From NCBI GenBank assembly GCA_016218725.1, contig JACRDB010000034.1:1-64000 (forward strand): 64,000 nt of DNA. The letters are read 5' to 3'. A program made the translations under genes and the position numbers. Origin of the DNA: Deltaproteobacteria bacterium (GTDB lineage Bacteria; Myxococcota_A; Polyangia; Polyangiales; Ga0077539). The notes under the pieces are model-generated. The model worked only from the letters and a program-made list of their open reading frames with translations. It ran no database searches and was not told the origin of the DNA. Of the stretch, positions 1-7,375 are shown in pieces; position 1 is the stretch's first letter; every line of letters starts with the position of its first letter.

Positions 1-22
1 CGAACCACCTCACGTACCCACG

Positions 23-33
23 CCTTCTCCTTG
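23..33 (-). promoter_or_regulatory. Possible ribosome binding site of a gene leaving the window on the left
   Basis: Read on the minus strand, this is a strong purine run, CAAGGAGAAGG, located about 55 bases after the stop of the HNH nuclease gene. A GTG at 13-11 followed by an open frame to the window edge lies about 13 bases downstream, which is a long spacing. A nearer GTG at 21-19 runs into a stop after three codons. A third gene of the defence-like operon may therefore start here, but only four codons are visible. Confidence 0.25.
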
Positions 34-86
34 ATTTCTGGCTATTTCAGGATCTTGGGCCTCAGCTTGTTGGGCAACTCGGGGCT

Positions 87-743
87 CTACAGGCTCAGAC
101 GAGTCAATCGCAGCTTCATCATGAGTGAGAAGGGTCGTGCGGGCGTGGCAAAGGCTCGTAAGATCTCGCGCTCTTCGTCGGAGAGGTCTCTCCCGCCATC
201 CACGAGCTGTCGTTGTCGGATGGCATCGAGGGCAAAGGCGAAGGTGTTGAGGATTTTGGAGCGGGCGAGGTCAAGATCCTGCCAGTCAAGGCGGTACTTC
301 TGGATCGTACTGCGTCCATGGGTCGAAGCGTTGCGAGCCTCGATCCGCTCATCATCAAAGGTCAGGTGCGCGTCCGGCTGGACCCCTGGAGCACAGGGAT
401 CGACGCAGGCAGCAACGGGAACTTGCCTGTTTGGGGCCTTCTGGCTGTTACAAGGCGCGCACGAGAGGTAGAGGTTGCTCCAGTCGAACGCGCGTTCTGG
501 ACACTCTGCCACCTCGACATGGTGGTCCACCTCCTGCTCCGGCTCTGCAAGCAAGCGCTCGCAATAGGAGCACTTGTTGCCGTTCATCCGCCGGAGCTCC
601 ACAAGCACCCCCTCGTGGCGGTACTGCGACGGCAGAGGACGTGCTGAGGCGTCTAGTTTGCGGCGTTCCAGGTACCTGGCGGTCCAATCGGCGGCCTTCC
701 TGACCAGGATCGCTGGTGCCTCTCCGCGCTCCAGGGGGACCAT
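87..743 (-). CDS. ptuB: HNH endonuclease, PtuB-like (Septu-type defence module)
   Basis: This 218-residue protein carries a zinc-bound HNH fold: CSYC at residues 58-61, the DHH of EVDHHVE at 73-75, WSNLYL around 88-93 and CAPCN at 95-99. The order Cys pair, His pair, Asn, Cys pair is that of the HNH partner of Septu (PtuB), a metal-dependent nuclease that works with an ABC-like ATPase against phage. The start chosen is the ATG at 743, which shares its A with the TGA stop of the upstream ATPase gene (TGATG), so translation is coupled. An open frame continues further upstream but is only the shadow of the ATPase gene. Base composition is clearly less G+C-rich than in neighbouring genes (about 57% in a hand-counted row), consistent with transfer. 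Nuclease fold is fairly certain; the Septu assignment rests on the pairing. Confidence 0.75.
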   Translation of the reverse strand: MVPLERGEAPAILVRKAADWTARYLERRKLDASARPLPSQYRHEGVLVELRRMNGNKCSYCERLLAEPEQEVDHHVEVAECPERAFDWSNLYLSCAPCNSQKAPNRQVPVAACVDPCAPGVQPDAHLTFDDERIEARNASTHGRSTIQKYRLDWQDLDLARSKILNTFAFALDAIRQRQLVDGGRDLSDEEREILRAFATPARPFSLMMKLRLTRLSL

Positions 744-1987
744 CACCCGGCCTTCCGAAGGGCTGCGAGCTTCTGCTCGATGTCGAGGTAGCCGAAGTAG
801 GTCGGGTTGAGCGCCACGAGCTTGCGCTCGACTTGCTCGCGGACAGCGGTGTCGCCAGCCTTGATCGCGGCTCGCCGCGTTGCCATCAATCCACTGATCT
901 CTTCGTTGAAGGGGGGCGTCTCGTCGAAGGCCGGCGACAGGAGGATCTCGTCGATGGGCTTGTTCTGGTACGCGGCGGTCTCCTCTCGGACGGTGGTGCG
1001 TTGCGTCGATGGGTCGTAGTGGCAGACGTAGACCCGCGCCTCGGGGACCGACGCGAGGACGAAGGGCGAGTGCGTCGCGGCGATGATCTGAAGGTTGGGG
1101 AAGATATCGCGAACACCCGGCAGGAAGCGCTTCTGCCACTCGGGGTGCAGGTGATTCTCGGCTTCGTCAATCAGCAGCAGGCCCGGTGCCTGGTGAATCG
1201 TGGAAGGATCGCTCCCGCGCAGCACGTGGAGCGAATACATCCGACCAAGGAGCGAGATCATCCGCTGCACGAGATAGGCGTTGCCGCTGCTGATGTTGCC
1301 GAGAGGGACCTCGTGCCCGCTCTGCCGAACGATCGGGGTGAACGACAAGCGCTCGATGCCCACCAACCTGCCGTCGAGCAAGCTGAACTGAATGATCTTC
1401 TCGGCAAGCTGGTAGAGGGCCTCGCCGGTCGCCTTCTCCCTGGCATCGCGGCTGTCGCGTAGATAGTCGAAGTGGCAGAGCAGGTGCGTGACCGAGGCGT
1501 TGGTCGCGATGCCCTGGAGCGCGCCCCAGTAAAGCGCGCGGTGATCGACCGCCGCGAGTGATTGGATCTGGAAGGGATCCATCGCGAGCTGGGAGCGCCA
1601 GAAATCCACCACCCAGGGAGGCGGCCGAACGGGGCCATTCTTGATGTCAGCAGGAAGTTGGAACAGTGCGCTGTCCCCCGGTGCGAAGGGGAAATCGGCC
1701 TGGAGACGTGTGGACAGAAGCTCTGTAACTCCCACGCCCTCCGTGGCATGGAACGAGTGCCGAAGCTTCACGACAAAGGGCGTGTCCTTGCGCCAGAGTT
1801 GGCGCTCCAATTTCGCGTAACCCCGGCCAAAAGAGGCGCGGATCGCGTCAAGGAGGATTGTTTTGCCGGTGCCGTTCTTGCCCGTCAGCAGCGTCACGCT
1901 CGGGTCGCGGTCGTCCTCGGCCTGGAACACCACCTCCGCAAGGTCGAAGGGGCCGATGTTCTCGACCCTGAGCGAGGAGAGGCGCAT
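743..1987 (-). CDS. ptuA: AAA/ABC-type ATPase, PtuA-like (Septu-type defence module)
   Basis: This 414-residue ATPase is of the OLD/AAA_15 (SMC-like) type that partners HNH nucleases in Septu and in some retron systems. Visible motifs are the N-terminal RVENIGPF strand, Walker A GKNGTGKT at 36-43, an ABC signature-like ISSGN at 232-236, Walker B LLLIDEAE at 270-277, and the switch histidine in ATHSPF at 304-309. There is no TOPRIM domain after it, which separates it from full OLD nucleases and fits a PtuA that delegates cutting to the HNH protein. The start is an ATG just 5 bases downstream of a -10-like TATAGA, with no clear Shine-Dalgarno sequence. It overlaps the nuclease gene by one base. 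Lower G+C than the neighbours suggests acquisition. No reverse transcriptase is seen nearby. Confidence 0.78.
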   Translation of the reverse strand: MRLSSLRVENIGPFDLAEVVFQAEDDRDPSVTLLTGKNGTGKTILLDAIRASFGRGYAKLERQLWRKDTPFVVKLRHSFHATEGVGVTELLSTRLQADFPFAPGDSALFQLPADIKNGPVRPPPWVVDFWRSQLAMDPFQIQSLAAVDHRALYWGALQGIATNASVTHLLCHFDYLRDSRDAREKATGEALYQLAEKIIQFSLLDGRLVGIERLSFTPIVRQSGHEVPLGNISSGNAYLVQRMISLLGRMYSLHVLRGSDPSTIHQAPGLLLIDEAENHLHPEWQKRFLPGVRDIFPNLQIIAATHSPFVLASVPEARVYVCHYDPSTQRTTVREETAAYQNKPIDEILLSPAFDETPPFNEEISGLMATRRAAIKAGDTAVREQVERKLVALNPTYFGYLDIEQKLAALRKAG

Positions 1988-1992
1988 GGTGA

Positions 1993-1998
1993 TCTATA
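1993..1998 (-). promoter_or_regulatory. Putative -10 element of the Septu-like operon
   Basis: The minus strand reads TATAGA here, five bases before the ATG of the ATPase gene, inside the 50-base gap that separates it from the upstream mrp gene. A convincing -35 hexamer at standard spacing is not obvious. The position predicts a near-leaderless transcript and transcription independent of mrp. Confidence 0.45.
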
Positions 1999-2037
1999 GG
2001 TAGACCAAGGTCGGACAGATCGCAATACTGGTGTCGG

Positions 2038-3135
2038 TCAACGCACGATGGGCAGGCGCCGGGGGCCCTCCGTCGGGGCGACGCCGCCGTAGAGCTCGAA
2101 GAGCATGGCGGTGACGCGGTCCGCGACGCGCTCGGCGATGTCCTTGAAGGCGCGGGCCGCCGGGCTGGCGGGGGCGGCCTGCACCACGGGGGTGCCGTTG
2201 TCTCCCCACTCCCGGACCAGGGAGTCCATGGGCACCTGACCGAGGAGGGGGGCCTTGGCGAACTCCGCCACGCGGGCGCCGCCGCCGCGGCCGAAGAGCT
2301 CGTGGCGCACGCCCACGCTGTCGATGAAGTACGACATGTTCTCGACCACGCCGAGCACCGGGGCGTTGAGCTTCTGGCACATGGACACGCTCTTGTAGAC
2401 GTCCATCAGGGCCACGTCCTGCGGGGTGGTGACCACCACCACGCCGGTGACCTTGACCTTCTGGAAGAGCGTCAGGGCCACGTCCCCGGTGCCCGGCGGC
2501 AGGTCCAGGATGAGGTAGTCCAGCTTCCCCCAGGAGACGTCCTTCAGGAACTGCTGGAGGGCCCCCTGGATCATCGGCCCCCGCCAGACCACGGCGGTGT
2601 GCGGGTCCTCCAGCAGGAAACCCATGGACATGATCTTCATCCCGAAGCGCTCCAGCGGCTCGATGGCCTTGCCGTCGCGGGACACGGGGCGCCCCATGAT
2701 GCCCATCATGGTCGGGATGCTCGGGCCGTAGATGTCCGCGTCCAGGAGGCCCACCCGGGCCCCCGCCCGGTGCAGCGCCAGGGCGAGGTTGGTGGCCACG
2801 GTGCTCTTGCCCACGCCCCCTTTGCCGGACACCACCGGGATCACGTTCTTCACCTCCGGGCAGGGGTCGTCCCCGGCGGTCTGCCGAGTGCGCACCTGGG
2901 AGGTCACCTCCAGGTCCACGGCGGTCGCCCCGCAGGACTCCGCCGCCTCGCGCACCTCGCGCAGGAGCGCCTCCCGGTGGGCGCTCACCGGCGCCAGGAG
3001 CGCGAGCTGCACCTTCACCCGCTGGTCGTCTACCTGGACGCCCTGCACTGCCCGAAGCTCCCCCAGCGTCCGACGGACCACGGGGTCGAGCACCCTGGCC
3101 ACCGCGTCGGTGACCGCCTGAACTGAGACTGCCAT
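2038..3135 (-). CDS. mrp: Mrp/ApbC-family P-loop ATPase (iron-sulfur carrier type)
   Basis: This 365-residue protein has the DUF59-like N-terminal domain (residues about 1-80) followed by a MinD/Mrp-type deviant Walker A, SGKGGVGKST, then the DADIYGPSIP switch region and the DLPPGTGD Walker B strand. The family delivers Fe-S clusters to apoproteins in the cytosol. The start is the ATG at 3135 (MAVSVQAV), where the DUF59 similarity begins; a longer in-frame extension is possible but reads as intergenic sequence. Oddity: the CxxC cluster-binding pair normally found after ENMSYF is absent, the sequence being ENMSYFIDSVGVRHELFG. ATPase function looks intact; cluster binding in the usual way does not. 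Confidence 0.88.
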   Translation of the reverse strand: MAVSVQAVTDAVARVLDPVVRRTLGELRAVQGVQVDDQRVKVQLALLAPVSAHREALLREVREAAESCGATAVDLEVTSQVRTRQTAGDDPCPEVKNVIPVVSGKGGVGKSTVATNLALALHRAGARVGLLDADIYGPSIPTMMGIMGRPVSRDGKAIEPLERFGMKIMSMGFLLEDPHTAVVWRGPMIQGALQQFLKDVSWGKLDYLILDLPPGTGDVALTLFQKVKVTGVVVVTTPQDVALMDVYKSVSMCQKLNAPVLGVVENMSYFIDSVGVRHELFGRGGGARVAEFAKAPLLGQVPMDSLVREWGDNGTPVVQAAPASPAARAFKDIAERVADRVTAMLFELYGGVAPTEGPRRLPIVR

Positions 3136-3223
3136 GGAAAGGGAACCTCTCGGGAGGAGCGCGGGAATCCGGCGATCCGGGGAGGAAGTAAGGTGCGCCC
3201 CGCGGGACGTCAAGCGCCCCACG

Positions 3224-3253
3224 TTGCGCCCCGGCCGGGCCTGCCGGTACAAA
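3224..3253 (+). promoter_or_regulatory. Putative sigma-70-type promoter, leaderless layout
   Basis: TTGCGC (3224-3229) and TACAAA (3248-3253) are separated by 18 bases. The ATG of the membrane-protein gene lies 9 bases after the second hexamer, and no Shine-Dalgarno sequence is present. The element lies in the 127-base divergent gap between mrp and this gene. Confidence 0.4.
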
Positions 3254-3262
3254 CCCGCGCCG

Positions 3263-4627
3263 ATGGACCCCGCCCAGGACCCCCCCTCCACCCCCCGACC
3301 CAGGCCCGGCAGGGTCGCCCTCGGGCTCTACCTCGCCTGCGTGGTGGTCTATGCCCTCCTGGCCGGAGACCGCCTGCGAACTCACTCCGCGGACAACCAC
3401 TTCTCGTACCTGGCCGACTCCATCCTGCACGGCACCCTCGCCGTGCGCTGCCAGCCGGAGGTCACCCACGGCCAGGTGTGCCCGCCCGGCAACGGCGGGA
3501 ATGACTGGGCCCGCTTCGCAGACCATTGGTACGTCGCCTTCCCCGCGCTCCCTGCGGTGGTCTACCTGCCCTTCGTCGCCCTCTTCGGGAGGGACTTCCC
3601 CAACCGCGTCGTGGACGTGCTCCTGGCCGGCGTCGCCCCGGCCCTCTTGTACCTGGTCCTGGAGAAGCTCGTTCGCAAGGGCTTCAGCGTCCGACCCTGG
3701 CGAGAGAACCTCGGCCTCGCGCTGCTGTTCGCCTTCGGGAGCGTGTATTTCTTCACCGCGGTGCAGGGCTCCGTCTGGTTCACCGCGCACCTGGTCGGCT
3801 GCGCCGTCCTCGCGGGCTTTGTCTATACGGCCCTCGACGCCGAGCGACCCCTGGCCTCCGGCGCCCTCCTGGCCGCGGCCTTCCACGCCCGCACCCCGAT
3901 GCTCCTCGGGGCGCTCTTCTTCGGCTTCGAGGCCCTCCGGAGGCACCCCCTCCCGGGCGCCCCGGAGCCCTCCGCCCACGAAGACGCCCTCACCCGCCTC
4001 GTGCGCTGGGCGCGCTCCCGGGACCTCCGGGCGGCCCTGCGCCCGTGCCTCGCCTTCGCCCTGCCCGTGCTCCTCTCCCTCGGGCTGTACATGCTCCTGA
4101 ACAAGCTCCGCTTCGGAGATTGGTCCGAGCCGGGGTATCGCTACCTCCAGATTCGCTGGCAGGACCGGATCCACAAATGGGGGCTCTTCAACTACCACTA
4201 CCTGTCGCGCAATCTCGCCGTCTCCCTGGCGCTCCTGCCCTGGGTCACGCGCACCGCCCCCTACATCCAGATCTCCCGCCACGGGTTGGCGCTCTGGGTG
4301 ACCACCCCGCAGTTCCTGGAGCTCGCCAGGCCCGCCCGCACGGCCCCGCCGGTGTGGTCCCTCGGGGTCACCGCGGGGGCCATCGCCCTCCTGGACCTGC
4401 TCTACCAGAACTCCGGCTGGGTGCAGTTCGGTTACCGATTCAGCAATGATTTCAGCGTGTTGCTAGTGATTCTGGTGGCGATGACCGGGCGCCCCTGGAG
4501 GCGCCTCGGGTGGGCCCTCCTGGTGGTGGCCATGGCCGTGAACCTCTTTGGCGCCGCGACCTTCGAGAGGTCCCACCGTGTTTACGGCGGCGAGAACGAC
4601 GCGGCGGGGATGTTCCAGCCGGATTGA
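3263..4627 (+). CDS. Polytopic inner-membrane protein, GT-C glycosyltransferase-like
   Basis: The 454-residue product starts at MDPAQDPP, after a putative promoter, and has a short proline-rich cytosolic N-terminus. About ten hydrophobic segments follow, beginning with VALGLYLACVVVYALLAG. The first extracytoplasmic loop has the polar stretch LRTHSADNHFSYLADS, resembling the acidic loop where GT-C lipid-sugar transferases keep catalytic residues. I recognise no specific family, so the transferase reading is inference from topology. It is transcribed away from mrp, and the next gene begins 47 bases downstream on the same strand. Confidence 0.6.
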   Translation: MDPAQDPPSTPRPRPGRVALGLYLACVVVYALLAGDRLRTHSADNHFSYLADSILHGTLAVRCQPEVTHGQVCPPGNGGNDWARFADHWYVAFPALPAVVYLPFVALFGRDFPNRVVDVLLAGVAPALLYLVLEKLVRKGFSVRPWRENLGLALLFAFGSVYFFTAVQGSVWFTAHLVGCAVLAGFVYTALDAERPLASGALLAAAFHARTPMLLGALFFGFEALRRHPLPGAPEPSAHEDALTRLVRWARSRDLRAALRPCLAFALPVLLSLGLYMLLNKLRFGDWSEPGYRYLQIRWQDRIHKWGLFNYHYLSRNLAVSLALLPWVTRTAPYIQISRHGLALWVTTPQFLELARPARTAPPVWSLGVTAGAIALLDLLYQNSGWVQFGYRFSNDFSVLLVILVAMTGRPWRRLGWALLVVAMAVNLFGAATFERSHRVYGGENDAAGMFQPD

Positions 4628-4673
4628 CCGGCGCCCCTGGTTTTTTTCCTACGGTGCTCTAGGCTTCTCCATC

Positions 4674-5747
4674 GTGCGTTTTTTGTCCGCGCTCCTGGAC
4701 GTGAGGAGGACCCGTCCGCGGCGGTCAACGCTGGTGCTCCTGGCCCTGGCGGCGCTGGTCTTGCCGCTCCTGGCGCGGCTGGCCCCGTCCACCGCGCGGT
4801 ACCTCTGCCCCCCGGGCCTGGTGAGCGCGCTCCTCGGGGCCTGGGTGCTGGTGGCGGCCGCCGCGGCGCGCTGGACCGCGGGCCAGGATCCGCACTGGAC
4901 CCTGGCGGATGACCTCTCCTGGGTGATCGCGCTCACGGCCTTTGGGCTCCTGGGCGCCCTCGGGGGGGCGCCGGTGACGGTCCCCACGGTGCTCCATGGG
5001 CTCACGGCGCTGCTCCTGGCGGTCCGGGTGCCCCCGGGGAGGGTGCTGGTGGCCGGGGCCGCCACCGCGGCCCTGGGGCCCCTCACGCGGCGCGTGGCGG
5101 GCTTCTCGGGTGATCAGCTCTGGCCGCTGGTGTTCGTGTCGGCCTTCGTGGTGGTGCTCCTGGGGTGCGCGGCGTGGCTGGCGAGCGCCCTCGCGTATGT
5201 CCTGTCCGAGCGGGACTCGCTCACCCGCGAGCGCCGCGCCCGGCCCCGCCCCGCAAGCGTCGGCGCCGTCGCGGAGGCGCCGCCCGAGGACGAGCGGGCG
5301 AGCTCGCGCGAGGAGACCACGCCGGTGCCCGAGGCCCCGCCCACGGACGAGGTCGGCTGGGAGGGCCTGGTGGAGCGCCTGCGGGTGTCGCTCTCGAACC
5401 TGTGTGACGCGGCGGGCGTGGCAGCCAGCGTCCAGGCGGAGGTGCGGGGCCTGGCGCCGCCGAGCAGCAAGCTCCGGGCGAGCGTGCTCAAGATCACCCA
5501 GGAGGCCGCGGGCCACGCCCTTCGGGACGCGGCGCCCACGTCCATCCTGGTGACGCTGCGCCGGGGCGAGGGGGGCCTGCTCCTGGAGGTCCAGGACGAC
5601 GGCCGCGGGGGCGAGGCCCAGCGCGCCCGCAGGAGCCTGGCGGCGCTTCGGGGGAGGGTGGTGCCGCTGGGCGGGAGCGCGGAGCTCCGTCGGGGGGACG
5701 CGGGCTGGGTGGTCCGGGTCCGCCTCCCGTGCGAACAGCTCAACTGA
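4674..5747 (+). CDS. Membrane protein with degenerate histidine-kinase ATPase domain
   Basis: This 357-residue protein has about six membrane segments (residues about 18-180), a charged Pro/Glu-rich linker, and a C-terminal HATPase_c-like domain. The D/G1 box is visible as VQDDGRGG. The helix expected to hold the N box reads KITQEAAGHALRDA, so the Mg-binding Asn of the HPK7 (NarX/LiaS) pattern QEALTNALRHA is replaced by His. No phosphoacceptor helix of the ELHD type is seen. It is therefore probably a pseudokinase or a very divergent kinase. The GTG start at 4674 follows a CTAGGC box and removes an upstream extension that would overlap the preceding gene. The next gene overlaps its end by 19 bases. 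No response regulator lies nearby. Confidence 0.6.
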   Translation: MRFLSALLDVRRTRPRRSTLVLLALAALVLPLLARLAPSTARYLCPPGLVSALLGAWVLVAAAAARWTAGQDPHWTLADDLSWVIALTAFGLLGALGGAPVTVPTVLHGLTALLLAVRVPPGRVLVAGAATAALGPLTRRVAGFSGDQLWPLVFVSAFVVVLLGCAAWLASALAYVLSERDSLTRERRARPRPASVGAVAEAPPEDERASSREETTPVPEAPPTDEVGWEGLVERLRVSLSNLCDAAGVAASVQAEVRGLAPPSSKLRASVLKITQEAAGHALRDAAPTSILVTLRRGEGGLLLEVQDDGRGGEAQRARRSLAALRGRVVPLGGSAELRRGDAGWVVRVRLPCEQLN

Positions 5748-6382
5748 CCGTCGCGGTGGCGCTCTGCGGGCTCCTGGCGTGCCCGTCACGGCGCTGGAGG
5801 GCGCCGCTCTCCACGGTGGACGCCGGGCGCCCGTCGGGGTCCTGGCCGCCGCGGGGGCCTTCACCCGACGCGGGGGTGCCCTTCCGGGTGCCCACGGTGC
5901 GCATCCCCCCGGGGGACGAGACGCCCTGCTCCACGGACGCCGACTGCCGCCCCGGGCAGTGCTTCACGCCGGAGCTCGAAGCGCGCTACAGCGCGATGTT
6001 CCGGGACTGCGCGGACGGGGCCCTGTGGCGCGAGCGCCACCGGCTGGGCACCTGCGTGCGCCCGGAGTGCCGCGCGGACGCGGACTGTCCGCCGTCGGAG
6101 CGCTGCGCCGACCAGCAGATGCTGCCCTTCCCGCAGCGGGTGTGCGTCCCGGCCCAGTGCCGCGGGGACGGGGAGTGCCGCGCCCACGGCCGGGGGCTGT
6201 GCACCCACTACCTCCGCGGGAGGCGCTGCGAGCACGGCGGCTGGGCCTGCGCCTACCCGAGCGATGAGTGCTACCCGCCGGACCCCTTCCGGCGCTGCGC
6301 GGCCCCGCGCGGGATGATCGCGTGGTGCGTCCCCCGCCAGGGGCGCTTCCGGTGCGTGGTGGAGGCGCCCCCGCCGCCGTGA
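5729..6382 (+). CDS. Cysteine-rich secreted lipoprotein, unknown function
   Basis: This 217-residue protein starts with GTG inside the last codons of the preceding gene. It has a lipoprotein signal, LTVAVALCGLLAC, followed by a Pro/Asp-rich spacer. The mature part has many cysteines in a recurring pattern, CSTDADC, CRADADC and CRGDGEC, each followed by another CRPGQC- or CADQQM-like turn. This C(x)DxDC arrangement is common in myxobacterial surface lipoproteins but has no assigned activity. Translational overlap suggests coexpression with the kinase-like membrane protein. No catalytic motif is visible. Confidence 0.65.
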   Translation: MRTAQLTVAVALCGLLACPSRRWRAPLSTVDAGRPSGSWPPRGPSPDAGVPFRVPTVRIPPGDETPCSTDADCRPGQCFTPELEARYSAMFRDCADGALWRERHRLGTCVRPECRADADCPPSERCADQQMLPFPQRVCVPAQCRGDGECRAHGRGLCTHYLRGRRCEHGGWACAYPSDECYPPDPFRRCAAPRGMIAWCVPRQGRFRCVVEAPPPP

Positions 6383-6422
6383 GCGGGGTTTACTGCCACG
6401 GCGCGAGCGGTACCCTCGGGGG

Positions 6423-7031
6423 ATGTTCACTGGGATCGTACAGGGGACCGCCGAGGTGCTTGAGGCCCGCGATCACGATGGGCTCCGGACGCTGGTGCTC
6501 GTGCTCCCCGCCGGGCGCGAGGAGGGTCTGGCCGTGGGGGCCTCCATCGCCGTCGGGGGCGTGTGCCTGACGGTGGTAGGCTTCCAGGGTCGGAGGGTGA
6601 CCTTTGACTGCATTGAAGAGACGCTCTCTCGCACCACGCTCTCGGGGCTCCGGGTGGGGGACCGCGTGAACATCGAGCGCGCGGCGCGCCTCGGGGACGA
6701 GCTCGGCGGGCACCTGGTGTCGGGCCACGTGACCGCCACGGTCCCGTTGCGCGCGCGCACCGAGGAGGGAGGCAACCTCACGCTGCGCTTCGGGGTGGCC
6801 CCGCCGCACGACCGGTACGTGCTCTCGAAGGGCTTCCTGGCGCTGGACGGGTGCAGCCTGACCGTGGGGGAGGTCTCCGAGGGGACCTTCGCGGTGCACC
6901 TGATCCCGGAGACCCGGAGGGTGACCACGCTGGAGGGCCTGCGCGTCGGGGATCGCGCCAACCTGGAGCTGGACGCGCAGACCGTGGCCATGGTGGACAC
7001 CGTCGAGCGCGTCCTCCGGGCGAGGGGGTGA
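6423..7031 (+). CDS. ribE: Riboflavin synthase, alpha chain
   Basis: The 202-residue product begins with the hallmark MFTGIVQG and contains two tandem lumazine-binding barrels, each starting around MFTGIV (1) and GHLVSGHV (about 100). GVCLTV and GCSLTV are the paired substrate-site strands. It dismutates two 6,7-dimethyl-8-ribityllumazine molecules to riboflavin in the cytosol. Length is normal. A TACCCT box five bases upstream of the ATG and the lack of a Shine-Dalgarno sequence suggest a leaderless message. No other rib genes are adjacent; instead a toxin-antitoxin-like pair overlaps its 3' end by 4 bases (GTGA). Confidence 0.96.
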   Translation: MFTGIVQGTAEVLEARDHDGLRTLVLVLPAGREEGLAVGASIAVGGVCLTVVGFQGRRVTFDCIEETLSRTTLSGLRVGDRVNIERAARLGDELGGHLVSGHVTATVPLRARTEEGGNLTLRFGVAPPHDRYVLSKGFLALDGCSLTVGEVSEGTFAVHLIPETRRVTTLEGLRVGDRANLELDAQTVAMVDTVERVLRARG

Positions 7032-7375
7032 GGGCGTGGTACCTTCAAGCGGTGGAGTCTCTACCCCTGGGTCCGACCACGGAGGCGCTTCGGGACCCCA
7101 ACAGCCAACCCTATTTCCTATGGTGGACGGAGCTCACCGTCGGCGAGTTCCGGCGCCGTCTCGCCGCGCCTGACCTGGACGAGCGCGCTTACTGGCTGGG
7201 CGCGCTGCTTCGGGAAGCCAACACCCGTGACGTGTGGTTGTTCGCCGAACCATCGGAGCTGCGGGCGCTCTGGCCGCGGCTCTGCCGACACCTCGGGCGC
7301 TCTCGGGCGATGTGGGCGTGGCTGCTCGGGGTACAGGACCCCGGGTGGCCACCCGCGGAGGCGCGCGGTGCGTGA
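7028..7375 (+). CDS. Small putative antitoxin partner of AbiEii-like nucleotidyltransferase
   Basis: This 115-residue protein precedes an AbiEii-type nucleotidyltransferase and overlaps it by 8 bases. The sequence has FLWWTELTVGEFRRRL, an ALLREANTRDVW helix and LGRSRAMWAWLLG near the end, a pattern I associate with small proteins often encoded before AbiEii-type genes. It lacks the winged-helix N-terminus of classical AbiEi antitoxins. The start is either GTG 7028, overlapping the ribE stop as GTGA, or GTG 7052. Lower G+C than the flanking genes supports acquisition. The antitoxin role is inferred from context only. Confidence 0.6.
   Translation: MRAWYLQAVESLPLGPTTEALRDPNSQPYFLWWTELTVGEFRRRLAAPDLDERAYWLGALLREANTRDVWLFAEPSELRALWPRLCRHLGRSRAMWAWLLGVQDPGWPPAEARGA

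Noticed and set aside
87..1987. Retron with an ATPase/HNH effector pair
   Set aside because: No reverse transcriptase or msr/msd-like inverted-repeat RNA lies upstream; the neighbour is mrp. It could only lie off the left edge.
1994..4282. A minus-strand open frame of 762 codons covering mrp and the divergent membrane-protein gene
   Set aside because: It is in a shadow frame of both and is Gly/Arg/Ala/Pro-rich. Both true genes have clear families or topology.
7028..7375. Classical AbiEi antitoxin
   Set aside because: The protein is too short and lacks a winged-helix N-terminal domain; only the position matches.
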